From: a virus | Virus record (IMG/VR): IMGVR_UViG_3300047321_000445 | Location: 33,311 to 97,310 of that record | DNA length: 64,000 nt | Strand: one strand, 5' to 3' | Part shown: positions 54,401 through 61,585 of the stretch, one piece after another | Layout: each line of letters begins with the position of its first letter | Position numbering within the stretch: the first letter of the stretch is position 1 | Notes under the pieces: generated by a model | Database searches by the model: none | Told to the model about the DNA's origin: nothing | The model's input: only the letters and a program-made list of their open reading frames with translations | Program-made: the position numbers and the translations under genes

Positions 54401-55453
54401 ACCACCGACCAGCGGTATGCCCGGATCCTCCGCTACGCCGGGTACACCGGGTCGTCGGTGATCCAGACCGGGCTGACCACGAGCATGGGTCCGGCGAACA
54501 TCGCCGGGCAGGACGTCGTCACAGCCCTGCAGAACGTGGTCACCACCGAGAACGGACAGCACTACATCGACCGATCCGGCGCCCCCACGTTCCGTGCCCG
54601 ATCGGCCCGCTACAACGCCACCATCCCGGCGTACGTCTTCGGTGAGCGCGCCGACCTGGGGGAATGGCCGTACGAGGACGTGGAAACCGACTACGACACC
54701 ACGCACCTGGCGAACGATGTGTCAGTCACCCAGGAGCCGACTGGGCAGGTGTTCCACGCTAAGGACGCTGGCAGCCGCGCCGACTACTTCCCTCGCCCCA
54801 TGGACCGGACGATCAACTCGACGTCCGGCCCGGAGTGCCAGGACGCCGCGGACTACCTGCTCAGCCGGTACAAGCAGCCGCTCACACGGATCAGCACCAT
54901 CAAGCTGCATCCTGCGGCGATACCGGCGATGTGGCCGGTGTGCCTGTCCCTGGAACTCGGCACGCGGGTCCGTGTGATGCGCAGGGCGCCGGGAGTTCCC
55001 GCGAGACAGCTTGAGGCCTTCGTGGAGCAGCTTCAGTGGGAGTTCTCGGACTCGGGGGACGCGTGGCTCACTCTCCAGTGCTCGCCCGCTGACACCACGC
55101 CCTACGGGGTGTTCGTGCCCTGGTACGCGGCCGTCACCTTCACCGTGGCGTCAGGCGTCAACTCCCTGGACGTCCTCAACCGGCGCGACAACGCAAACCC
55201 GCTCGCCGCGCAGCTCGCTCCCGGGCAGCAGCTCGTGCTGGGCGTGGGGACCGCCAACCAGGAGACCGTCACCGTGCAGTCGGTCGCCACGACGTCGCCC
55301 GGCTGGACCTCGGCGACGATCACCTTCACCACCAACACGACCAAACCGCACAGCGCGAATGAGACCGTCAGCGAACCGCTCCCGGCCGGTGTCACGGATC
55401 CGACGACGTGGGATTCCGCTGGCACGTTCGACGCTGTGGCATTCGCCTACTGA
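51470..55453 (+). CDS. Large minor tail protein with duplicated beta domains
   Basis: 1327 aa; GTG 51470 follows AGAGAGGTGGTGTCCG. Two adjacent copies of a domain of about 195 residues open the protein: PKLSTLVDGFTAATLN at the start and PKLGALVDGFTGSSIN near residue 199, each ending with a WTxLxSVA strand and AxIAHV; they look like concanavalin-A/DUF1349-type carbohydrate-binding jelly rolls. A carbohydrate-binding-like segment (about 520-660) and a LamG-like domain (about 790-960) follow, then a tail-hub-like C-terminus (TRVRVMRRAPGVPARQLEAF). Probably the distal tail/host-binding protein. Confidence 0.78.
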   Translation: MANPKLSTLVDGFTAATLNGSVWTGTGGTFALDTTRDLVTVNVGTTPGVFNNFNSVATFDATNTSVFAQVWPAMTGNTANTALKLDAGSNNAISALVTGTGSFTFRLTNAGAFVDTALPTYNPSTHRWWMLSEAAGVYTFSTSPDGQTWTALASVAHAWDATASKLFFQTGSGSNTTAGLQAAIAHVSTLAGGSTRPKLGALVDGFTGSSINSALWNASSVGQSTLDTVNDQVLLNVATTTFSFPSFGSASWDITGSALYAQITVAPNFAGVLTILKVDAGSNFSISAKVTSPSGFEVDVQAFGSTSVLNLPTYDPHQHRWWRFSEANGLIVFATSPDGLNWTSLQSVAYTWPFTSVQVFLQTGTGGTAPPAGLTAGIAHVNTQAGGPLNPNWPVVEDAWGPYWGANAGTVAPDRYVDLSNLTQGSVNFNRGKQYELDQVRSGEGQVGLLNTDAAFEPTNPSGPWFGHVKPYEPFKRRAQWPPTRNLLTQVQATGGDLGGYPTGSIPTEAGVSSDTGGGTIKAVSGAWQGGRVLDFIVAAGAPSNSVVFRTAQPAADPGTIYTHTVRVRNVAASGTLQVKPYVAWYTAGVATPTFVDGGTVGLVGSASAAWTTLTITATAPATVAGIEIGMRTAVESPDADIQVDGWQLEQGPSSTAWTCPGVWYPVFSGFMERFPSKWDMEGTFGTVQPTVVDAFALLSQVTLSDPLTEEVTSSGPRFLYKLDDPSGSMSAADATGNFGAAPIAVSKYGAGSLSFGSPVTAADTVNGIFTGAPGPVVTINNASPGQAVTAAASFLRLAAAGITGPADPGFFTRALAFRYVGPTPTAAACLWSCMDNQRANGNPSGSRIFLYILNDNKIHFFMTGPDGSTLVNTTIGTANVVDSNWHLVTFGYRNDTGQVIVSLDGATTLSSVTPLSGKPTGIVGDNLGGFVDVTVGNGTTWNFKGDIAFAGEWPTLLNATQLSNLFEAWKSACVGDTTDQRYARILRYAGYTGSSVIQTGLTTSMGPANIAGQDVVTALQNVVTTENGQHYIDRSGAPTFRARSARYNATIPAYVFGERADLGEWPYEDVETDYDTTHLANDVSVTQEPTGQVFHAKDAGSRADYFPRPMDRTINSTSGPECQDAADYLLSRYKQPLTRISTIKLHPAAIPAMWPVCLSLELGTRVRVMRRAPGVPARQLEAFVEQLQWEFSDSGDAWLTLQCSPADTTPYGVFVPWYAAVTFTVASGVNSLDVLNRRDNANPLAAQLAPGQQLVLGVGTANQETVTVQSVATTSPGWTSATITFTTNTTKPHSANETVSEPLPAGVTDPTTWDSAGTFDAVAFAY

Positions 55454-55462
55454 GGAGGGCAT

Positions 55463-56008
55463 ATGGCGCGAAGCATGCCCGTCGTCGCTACTGAGGCTCC
55501 CGGCTCCTTCGTCACCTCCGCCCTGTGGATGGCGCAGGTCGCCGCCACGATGCAGTGGCTGTTCGGCTCGGGCGCCGGCAACGGAGTGCCCCGCTTCCGC
55601 GGCTTCGCGAGCACCGCCCAGGCCTTCGCGTCTGGGCTCACCTTTGCCCCGGTCAACCTGGACTCGGAGGTGTACGACAGCGAGGGCGGGCATTCCACCA
55701 CCACCAACACATCTCGCTACGTCTGTCAGGTCGCGGGCATGTATCGGCTGACCGCGATGGGTTCGTTCGGCGTCAACAGCGCGGGCAGCCGGGCCGTCGC
55801 CGTCGGGGTGAACGGCAGTTCGGTCATTCAAGCCCAGTCGGCGGCACCGGCCGCGAACTCGTGGGCCAACCAGTCCACTGTCGACCAGTTCCTGAACGTC
55901 GGTGACTATGTCGAAATTCTGACCTGGCAGAACTGCGGCGCAAGCCTCTCCACCAGCACCGGGTCGCTCGCCCCGGCCCTCCTGGTGTGGTGGATCGGTA
56001 ACAACTAG
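55463..56008 (+). CDS. C1q-like tail protein
   Basis: 181 aa; ATG 55463 follows TGAGGAGGGCAT. Residues about 45-180 resemble the C1q/TNF jelly roll used in phage receptor-binding tips: FAPVNLDSEVYDSEGGHSTT, SRYVCQVAGMYRLTAMGSFG and VDQFLNVGDYVEILTWQN. It follows the large tail protein, so it probably trims the tail tip or recognises the host. Domain call is by pattern only. Confidence 0.68.
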   Translation: MARSMPVVATEAPGSFVTSALWMAQVAATMQWLFGSGAGNGVPRFRGFASTAQAFASGLTFAPVNLDSEVYDSEGGHSTTTNTSRYVCQVAGMYRLTAMGSFGVNSAGSRAVAVGVNGSSVIQAQSAAPAANSWANQSTVDQFLNVGDYVEILTWQNCGASLSTSTGSLAPALLVWWIGNN

Positions 56009-56025
56009 CGGACGGAGACCCTCGA

Positions 56026-56433
56026 ATGGCTACCCCGCCCCCTCCCGTTCCGGTCACGGGCCCGGTGTGCCCCGTCTGTGGTGACCGTGCGGTCGTGAAC
56101 TGGACCCGTCGCCTCACCGACGACGAGATAGCCGACCTGCTGGACCGCGAACAGCAGCAGCGAGACCAGATCACTGCCACGGCTCCGGACGAGCAGCCGC
56201 CCGCTTTCGGGCCCCTGCCGACGCAGGCAAACTCGACTCAGCTCGTGCTCGCCTGCGCAGTCCACGCGATCGCTTTAGACCTGGCTGCGCTGGTCCACCA
56301 GTCCACGTGCACGGCACCCAACCCGACCACCCTGCCCGGCTGCGACTGCACCCCGGAGGCGCCGCCGACGACTGACGGGCCAGCACTGGTGAAGGCGCTG
56401 GCGCTGCCTACGCACTGGCAGTCCGTCGCCTGA
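56026..56433 (+). CDS. Cysteine-rich hypothetical protein
   Basis: 135 aa; ATG 56026 follows CGGAGACCCTCGA. CPVCGDRAVVNWTR at residues about 15-28, CAVHAIALDLAALVHQSTC and CDCTP give five to seven possible zinc ligands. A charged helix (LTDDEIADLLDREQQQRDQI) lies between. Structural or regulatory role unknown. A strong terminator follows. Confidence 0.7.
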   Translation: MATPPPPVPVTGPVCPVCGDRAVVNWTRRLTDDEIADLLDREQQQRDQITATAPDEQPPAFGPLPTQANSTQLVLACAVHAIALDLAALVHQSTCTAPNPTTLPGCDCTPEAPPTTDGPALVKALALPTHWQSVA

Positions 56434-56454
56434 CCCCGGCGCACCCCGCCCCGA

Positions 56455-56479
56455 CCCCGGCCCCGTGCCGGGGTTTTTT
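56455..56479 (+). terminator. Intrinsic terminator at the tail/lysis boundary
   Basis: CCCCGG pairs with CCGGGG around CCCCGTG, followed by six T. It separates tail genes from the protease-lysin-holin genes. Confidence 0.85.
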
Positions 56480-56501
56480 CATGCCCCGGTTTGGAGGCCT
56501 T

Positions 56502-57323
56502 GTGTCCCTTGTCGATCACGGCGTGCTGGTCCGCCGCTATCCCGTACATGCCCGTCTGGGGCGTCACCAGCGGCTCGACGCCCGCTCTCTGCAGTGGCTG
56601 CACCACCACAACCCGGCCGTGACTCTGAAGCGCGTCGACCACGCCCCGCCGATTCCGGTCCTGGACCAGCAGGACCTGATCCGGCAGGGCATCAGGGTGT
56701 CCGAGCTGGTGCCGGGCGCAGCCGACACGGACGCCCTCGGCTCGTGCACGGGCAACGGAGGCACCGTCGCCCTGGCCACCCTCGTGGGCGCGGCCGGCCT
56801 GGCCGCCGTGGGCCTGTCCAGCCGTGACGCGGTCGCCGACGAAGCGTTCGCGATCAAGCTGTATGCGGCGGCGACCCTCGTGGACGACGTGCCCGGGGGG
56901 ATGCCGCAGCAGGACACCGGATCCTCGGGCCTGGCGATCGCCAAGACGCTGAAGAAGCGCCGTCTCATCCGCGGTTACCGGCACGCGGTGAACGCGGACG
57001 CGCTCGCGAGTCTGCTCCAGGCCGGGACCGTGCTGATGGGCACTCCCTGGTTCAACGCCTGGTTCGAGCCGAACGCGTCCGGGTTCGTGGACGGGGTGTC
57101 GGGCTGGGAGCGGTCCGGGGTCGCCGGGGGTCACGAGGTGTGCATCACCGGCCTCGAGGACGTGGTCCAGGACCACGCCGGCCGGGTCGTCCCCGAAAAG
57201 ACGATCATCCGCGTGCGGAACTCGTGGTCGGTGTCCTGGGGCGACAGCGGCGACTTCCTGATGCGGCTGTCCACGTACAACGCGCTCCGCTCCGCTATCG
57301 ACCTGATCCAACTCCACGCCTGA
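56502..57323 (+). CDS. Papain-like (C1-type) cysteine protease
   Basis: 273 aa from GTG 56502, 4 nt after TTGGAGG; an ATG at 56481 begins 1 nt after the terminator U tract and is rejected. The catalytic triad is visible: Cys in ALGSCTGNGG (about 81), His in GGHEVCITG (about 210) and Asn in RVRNSWSVSWGDSGDFLM (about 239), with the NSWGxxWG-type signature. No export signal is seen. It sits between tail genes and the endolysin, so it could process virion proteins or attack host surface proteins. Confidence 0.85.
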   Translation: MSLVDHGVLVRRYPVHARLGRHQRLDARSLQWLHHHNPAVTLKRVDHAPPIPVLDQQDLIRQGIRVSELVPGAADTDALGSCTGNGGTVALATLVGAAGLAAVGLSSRDAVADEAFAIKLYAAATLVDDVPGGMPQQDTGSSGLAIAKTLKKRRLIRGYRHAVNADALASLLQAGTVLMGTPWFNAWFEPNASGFVDGVSGWERSGVAGGHEVCITGLEDVVQDHAGRVVPEKTIIRVRNSWSVSWGDSGDFLMRLSTYNALRSAIDLIQLHA

Positions 57324-57336
57324 AAGGCACGAGCAG

Positions 57337-58239
57337 ATGACGCTCAAGGGCATCGACGTATCCGGCTACCAGTCCACCAACTATCCGACCGACGGCTTCG
57401 ACTTCGTGTTCGTGAAGGCAAGCGAGGGCACGAGCTACGTCAACAGCGAGTGGTCCCAGCAGGTCGCCCACGGCCGCGACAAGGGCCTCGCCATCGGCCA
57501 CTACCACTTCGGACGGCCCGGCCCGTGGCAGGCCGAGGCGAACCACTTCCTGAACGTGGTCCGGCCGAAGCTGCACACCGGTGACGTCCTGGTCTACGAC
57601 TGGGAAGTGGCGGGCATCCCGAGCGAGTACAAGGACGCCTGGATCAAGTACGTCAAGGCGCAGGCGCCCGGCCACCGGGTCCTGCTGTACGCGAACACCG
57701 ACTTCTGGAAGAACCGGGACAAGACCAGCTACGCGGGTGACGGGCTGTGGATCGCCGACCCGAACCACCCGGTCGGCCACCCCGGCATCACGGCGAAGTG
57801 GCTGTTCCACCAGTACTCCTCGGCGCAGAACCTGGACCGGAACGTCGCCCAGTTCGCGACCAAGACGGACCTTCTGAAGTGGACCGGCGCCATCACCGAC
57901 GGCGGCGGGCACGCCCCGTCCCTGCCGGGCGTGTCCCTCTCGAAGATCATCCACGCGGCGGAGATAGACCCGCACGCCGCGCAGGGCCACCAGACGTACC
58001 AGCTGGGCACGCTCCACATCGAACAGGCCCTCGTGAAGCTCAAGTTCATGGCGTCCACCCGGTACGCGAAGGACGGCTCGTACGGCACCGAGACGCTTCG
58101 CGCCTACGGCGAGTTCCAGCGCTGGTACTCCGACAAGCACAACCTGCACTGGACGGCCGCAGAGTGCAACGGCGTGCCCGGCAAGACCTCGCTGACGGCC
58201 CTCGGTGACCTGTCCAAGGTCTTCCACGTCATCGCCTGA
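57337..58239 (+). CDS. Endolysin: GH25 muramidase with C-terminal domain
   Basis: 300 aa; ATG 57337, 13 bp after the protease stop. Residues about 1-180 are the GH25 barrel: GIDVSGYQ (Asp at 7), FVFVKASEG, GHYHFGRP and YDWEVAG (Asp-Glu pair near 88-91). These cleave the glycan of peptidoglycan. Residues about 210-300 (LSKIIHAAEIDPHAAQGHQT, RAYGEFQRWYSDK) are similar to a peptidoglycan-binding helical domain. No signal peptide, so holin-dependent release is expected. Confidence 0.92.
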   Translation: MTLKGIDVSGYQSTNYPTDGFDFVFVKASEGTSYVNSEWSQQVAHGRDKGLAIGHYHFGRPGPWQAEANHFLNVVRPKLHTGDVLVYDWEVAGIPSEYKDAWIKYVKAQAPGHRVLLYANTDFWKNRDKTSYAGDGLWIADPNHPVGHPGITAKWLFHQYSSAQNLDRNVAQFATKTDLLKWTGAITDGGGHAPSLPGVSLSKIIHAAEIDPHAAQGHQTYQLGTLHIEQALVKLKFMASTRYAKDGSYGTETLRAYGEFQRWYSDKHNLHWTAAECNGVPGKTSLTALGDLSKVFHVIA

Positions 58240-58255
58240 CCCATCCCCGACCTCG

Positions 58256-58286
58256 ACGGCCCCACCCTCCCAAGGGGTGGGGCCGT
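58256..58286 (+). terminator. Hairpin after endolysin gene
   Basis: ACGGCCCCACCC pairs with GGGTGGGGCCGT around a short loop, followed by TCCCGTT. Weak U tract. Confidence 0.7.
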
Positions 58287-58308
58287 TCCCGTTCCGGCAG
58301 GAGCCCCC

Positions 58309-58599
58309 ATGTACACATCGTCTGTCCGTTACGTCGTCACGCTGTCGGCCGGCCTGATCCTCACACAGGGGCTGCGCCTGGGCGTGCACCTGGACCAGGG
58401 CGCCGTCACCATGGTGGTGCAGGCCGCCGTCACGGGCCTGTACTACAACGTCTTCCGGTGGGCTGAGACCCACCTCGGCCAGGGGTGGGGTTGGTTCCTC
58501 GGCCTGGCCCGCCCGCCCCAGTACGCGGACGTCCCGCCCGGGAAGCTGCGCGGCTGGGTGCGCCGGCGTGTGGGCCGTAGGGGAGGCGGCACTGCATGA
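58309..58599 (+). CDS. Holin-like membrane protein 1
   Basis: 96 aa; ATG 58309 follows GGCAGGAGCCCCC. Two hydrophobic segments (YVVTLSAGLILTQGLRLGVH and AVTMVVQAAVTGLYYNVFRW) and a strongly basic tail (GWVRRRVGRRGGG) suit a holin or holin partner. Its stop overlaps the next gene. Position after the endolysin supports a lysis role. Confidence 0.72.
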   Translation: MYTSSVRYVVTLSAGLILTQGLRLGVHLDQGAVTMVVQAAVTGLYYNVFRWAETHLGQGWGWFLGLARPPQYADVPPGKLRGWVRRRVGRRGGGTA

Positions 58600-58922
58600 C
58601 CAGTCCAACGGACAACACGACGGCACTAGGGCTGGAGCGATTGCGCGGCGAGCTACGCGAGGGCCTGGCACGGATCGAGGGCGCGTTGCAGTTGCTCGTG
58701 GCGCGGTCCGACCAGGCGGAGAAGACGGCCGAGGCGCACGCCGCGAAGCTGGAGAAGCATGACCAGCGGCTCGACACGCTGGAGGCCGCCAACGCGGCGG
58801 CCACGAATCAGGACGTGCACGGCCGGCTGCGGCAGGTCGAGCAGCGGGTGTGGGCCGTCGGCGGTGCGATCACGGTCGTGCTGGCCGTAGGCGAGATCCT
58901 GCTACAGGCGTTTCTGCACTGA
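58596..58922 (+). CDS. Holin-like membrane protein 2 with coiled coil
   Basis: 108 aa; ATG 58596 overlaps the previous stop (ATGA). Residues about 10-85 are a charged coiled coil (ERLRGELREGLARIEGALQL, AKLEKHDQRLDTLEAANAAA), followed by one C-terminal membrane helix (VGGAITVVLAVGEILLQAFL). This is the XhlA/haemolysin-type architecture of two-component holins. A strong terminator ends the lysis unit. Confidence 0.72.
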   Translation: MTSPTDNTTALGLERLRGELREGLARIEGALQLLVARSDQAEKTAEAHAAKLEKHDQRLDTLEAANAAATNQDVHGRLRQVEQRVWAVGGAITVVLAVGEILLQAFLH

Positions 58923-58927
58923 CATAG

Positions 58928-58983
58928 AAGGGGCGCGGCCTCTCATCCTTCGGGATGGGAAGGCCGCGCCCCTTCTTTTTTTG
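58928..58983 (+). terminator. Strong intrinsic terminator ending the virion/lysis block
   Basis: A perfect 14-bp stem (AAGGGGCGCGGCCT with AGGCCGCGCCCCTT), an inner CATCC-TTCG-GGATG hairpin, then a run of T. It marks the end of the late genes. Confidence 0.92.
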
Positions 58984-59089
58984 TTGGCGGGGCCGCGATG
59001 ATGCAGAGCACCTTCGGCTCCCGATGCGGGAGTGGGGCCGTCGCGGCCCGGCCGGTGTGTCTAACGCGCCGCCCGCCCGTCCGTCACGG

Positions 59090-60136
59090 TCAGGTGTCGC
59101 GGCCGCCACGGGCGATCAGGTACAGGTCGGTGGCCACGGGCCAGCCCTTGCGTCCCTCGTGCTCGTCGTTGAGCCACCGCGCCCACTGGCTGTAGGACTG
59201 CTCCAGGCCCTTGCCGGTGATCCGGACACCGGGCGGGATCATGCGCGGGGTGGCGGACGCCGGTTCGGCCTTGGTGTGCCGCAGGGTGATGAACAGGCCT
59301 TGATGCGCGGGATGGTCGGGGCCTTCGCGCAGGTGCTTGCGGATCACCTCGCGGCGTTCGGGTAGCCACAGCCGGATCGCGGCCTGCGCAGGCCGGGGCA
59401 GCTTGAAGTCCTGCTCTTCTGCTTCGGTGCGGCCGGGCGGGTTCACCCACAGCCGGATCCGGGACTGGTCGGGGGCGAGGGCGGTGACGTCCGCGCGCAC
59501 GAGGCCTTCGCGGGTCACGCCGGTTGCCCACAGCAGTTCCAGCGCGGCGAGCAGCCGCAGCCGGTACAGCTCGCGGCGCGGGTGCATCGGCTTGGACAGG
59601 GCGCGGCGCAGGACCAGGTGGCCGCCCGGCTCCAGCGGGACTTTGGTGTGCTTGGCCCACGGGCGGGCGCCGGGCATCTGCCACCAGTACGGGGGCTGGC
59701 CTGCGGCCCGGTTGAGGTCGACCAGCCCGTCCATCAGGTTGCGCTGGTAGGACGGCTTGAGGCGGGTGCCGACGTCGCGTATGCGGTAGTGGCCTGCTGT
59801 GATGCGGCCCAGGACGGTGTCGGGCATGCCGGGGTGCCCGATCACGTCGGGGTGGAGGAACGCCTCCAGCGACTCCAGGGCCTCCGGGGGCACGTCTGCG
59901 GCGGCCCGTTCGAGGGTGTTGACCGTGACGCGGAGCCGCTCGGCGCGTTTCGCGGAGGTGTTGATATCGGGGTTCGCGAGTGCCCGGTCTCGGGCGGCGC
60001 GGAGTTGCCTGATAGCGGGCACAATCATGAGGCTCAGCTTACGAGCGGTAACAGACTGATCTGGCTGGATACTCTCGCGTAGGATGCCGCCTGCCGCTGA
60101 TTGATATTTCAATTTGCGCACGTTTCGCGCACCCAT
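59090..60136 (-). CDS. Tyrosine-recombinase-like protein without C-terminal motifs
   Basis: 348 aa; ATG at 60136 has GGGAGG 5 nt upstream. Residues about 195-300 resemble the start of a phage integrase catalytic domain (LYRLRLLAALELLWATGVTR with the first Arg, IRLWVNPPGRTEAEEQDFKL, GLFITLRHTK). The later HxxR/HxLRH box and nucleophile Tyr are not seen before the stop, and no other frame supplies them. It could be a recombinase remnant, or a recombinase-derived regulator. It is convergent with the late operon and divergent from the next gene. Confidence 0.55.
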   Translation of the reverse strand: MGARNVRKLKYQSAAGGILRESIQPDQSVTARKLSLMIVPAIRQLRAARDRALANPDINTSAKRAERLRVTVNTLERAAADVPPEALESLEAFLHPDVIGHPGMPDTVLGRITAGHYRIRDVGTRLKPSYQRNLMDGLVDLNRAAGQPPYWWQMPGARPWAKHTKVPLEPGGHLVLRRALSKPMHPRRELYRLRLLAALELLWATGVTREGLVRADVTALAPDQSRIRLWVNPPGRTEAEEQDFKLPRPAQAAIRLWLPERREVIRKHLREGPDHPAHQGLFITLRHTKAEPASATPRMIPPGVRITGKGLEQSYSQWARWLNDEHEGRKGWPVATDLYLIARGGRDT

Positions 60137-60180
60137 ATGGCCTCCCGTAGGGGGCTGTTGCCACGGAGGTACCCTCTGCG

Positions 60181-60909
60181 ATGACTCCCGTCGATGTCGC
60201 AGGTGGCCCGCAAGGGTCCTCGGAGCGTCGTCACCTGACGCTCGTGTCCGTTGCCGTCATCGTCCCGAAGGAAGAAGGTGGCGGAGAAGAGGAGGGCGGC
60301 GGGGTTGCCTCCAGCGGACCGAAGCACCGTCGCCCTGATCCTCCGGGCGGCAGCTCGACGCTCCGTGCGCTGATGGCTCTCGGCGCGCTGGCTACGGCCA
60401 TCGGAATCGGCAGCGCCCAGCTGGCGGCCGCCAACCCGCCCAGGACGCGGGCGTCCGCTCCGCCCCGAGACGAGACAGCCCCCGAGACCGGCCGCTCTGC
60501 ACTCGTCGAAACGGCCCCTGGCACCGGGCAGCCGGCGCGCACTGGACACCGGACCCCGGTCGTTGGTGAGGCCGTATCGCGGCCCCCGGCGAACAAGTCC
60601 CACACGAGCAGCCGCATCCGCTCGACCGAGCCGAAGGCCCGCCAGCTCACGGTGAACGCCGCGGTGACGGTCGTGGCCGCCGCCTACACGCTCCCCGAGG
60701 GCACGGGCAAACACCGCAAGCCGACCACGGCCACCTACAGCGACCCCTGCGGCCGCAACGCGGGCTATGTCGGCAGGCACCGCGGTCACCGGGACGGCGG
60801 GTACGAGCATCTTCACCGGCACGACAACGACCACGACCACGACCGAGACCGGGCCGGTTACGGCCACCGCCAAGGGATGTTGGCGGCCGGTCTTACCCAC
60901 AGCGTCTGA
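60181..60909 (+). CDS. His-rich protein with one membrane segment
   Basis: 242 aa; ATG 60181 follows ACGGAGGTACC. Third-position GC supports this frame over the overlapping minus-strand frame. Residues about 60-85 (LRALMALGALATAIGIGSAQ, LAAAN) form a membrane anchor or late signal. The middle is Thr/Pro/Arg-rich, and residues about 200-232 are packed with His, Asp and Arg (HRGHRDGGYEHLHRHDNDHD), a possible metal-binding tail. No family recognised; divergent from the recombinase-like gene. Confidence 0.6.
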   Translation: MTPVDVAGGPQGSSERRHLTLVSVAVIVPKEEGGGEEEGGGVASSGPKHRRPDPPGGSSTLRALMALGALATAIGIGSAQLAAANPPRTRASAPPRDETAPETGRSALVETAPGTGQPARTGHRTPVVGEAVSRPPANKSHTSSRIRSTEPKARQLTVNAAVTVVAAAYTLPEGTGKHRKPTTATYSDPCGRNAGYVGRHRGHRDGGYEHLHRHDNDHDHDRDRAGYGHRQGMLAAGLTHSV

Positions 60910-60925
60910 AAGTACAAAGCCACTT

Positions 60926-61345
60926 ATGCGCCTCACAGCCACCCCCCGAACCATCCCGATCCGACGACGCACCCCGGCTGTCCGGGGCGCGGTCGTTGAC
61001 ATCGCCTCGCGACGGACACGCTGTCCGGCCAGGGAACCGGACAGAGCGTCGGCAGGCGACGAAGCGAGTCTCGCGGTCGCGTACTGGGAGGGTGTTTTCG
61101 CTGCGGCCGGCCTGGACCTCCTCACACCGCAGCCACCTGCGATGGTCACGCGGGTGATTGCGTCGGAACTGGAGCGGCTGGTCGGGGGTCTGTCGTTCCT
61201 GCGCGAGGGCGGCGGGCCGAGGAACCTGCCGCCGAACCCGCAGGTGGGCATGGACGCGGTCAGCGCGGCGGAGTGCGCGGGACTGCTGCGGGAGCTGGCG
61301 GCTGCTGCTGAGCGGGCGACGGCCCGCAGCCAGGAAGAGGCGTAA
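60926..61345 (+). CDS. Hypothetical protein
   Basis: 139 aa from ATG 60926, 16 bp after the previous stop; ribosome site weak (GAAAG), so start uncertain. The C-terminal two thirds is helical (SLAVAYWEGVFAAAGLDLLT, VTRVIASELERLVGGLSFLR, LLRELAAAAERATARSQEEA). The first 35 residues are basic. Function unknown. Confidence 0.55.
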   Translation: MRLTATPRTIPIRRRTPAVRGAVVDIASRRTRCPAREPDRASAGDEASLAVAYWEGVFAAAGLDLLTPQPPAMVTRVIASELERLVGGLSFLREGGGPRNLPPNPQVGMDAVSAAECAGLLRELAAAAERATARSQEEA

Positions 61346-61352
61346 GACGAAA

Positions 61353-61379
61353 GCCCCCGCCCTGGGGAGGGGCGGGGGC
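61353..61379. terminator. Hairpin between convergent genes
   Basis: GCCCCCGCCC pairs with GGGCGGGGGC around a short loop, between stops at 61,345 (plus) and 61,397 (minus). No U tract. Confidence 0.65.
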
Positions 61380-61396
61380 GCTCGCCGGCGCACGGG

Positions 61397-61585
61397 CTAC
61401 TCGCCCAGGAGTCGGCGCAGGAGTGCACGCATCTCGGGCGTCATCTGGTCCACCAGTGCGTGCGCTGCCTGATGCCCCGAGTACCGCTCCACGAAGTCGG
61501 CCTCCGTGGTCGCGGTGAACTTCTCGCCGCAGCGCCCACAACTGTGCTCGGCCAGGTCCCACGCCTGGCTGGCCTTCCTACTCAT
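61397..61585 (-). CDS. Small zinc-knuckle-like protein
   Basis: 62 aa; ATG at 61585 overlaps the upstream stop and has GGAGG 10 nt before it. CGRCGEKFTATTEADFVERY with a later HQAAH gives Cys2-His2 ligands. The C-terminus is a short helix (TPEMRALLRRLLGE). Last gene of the HicA-like minus operon. Confidence 0.7.
   Translation of the reverse strand: MSRKASQAWDLAEHSCGRCGEKFTATTEADFVERYSGHQAAHALVDQMTPEMRALLRRLLGE

Noticed and set aside
51293-54706. A 1137-codon minus-strand open frame
   Set aside because: Opposite the large tail protein, Arg/Val/Gly-rich and without motifs; a result of high GC.
60109-61428. A long minus-strand open frame (439 codons)
   Set aside because: It contains long Val and Arg runs mirroring Thr/His codons of the plus strand, has no ribosome site, and third-position GC favours the plus frames.
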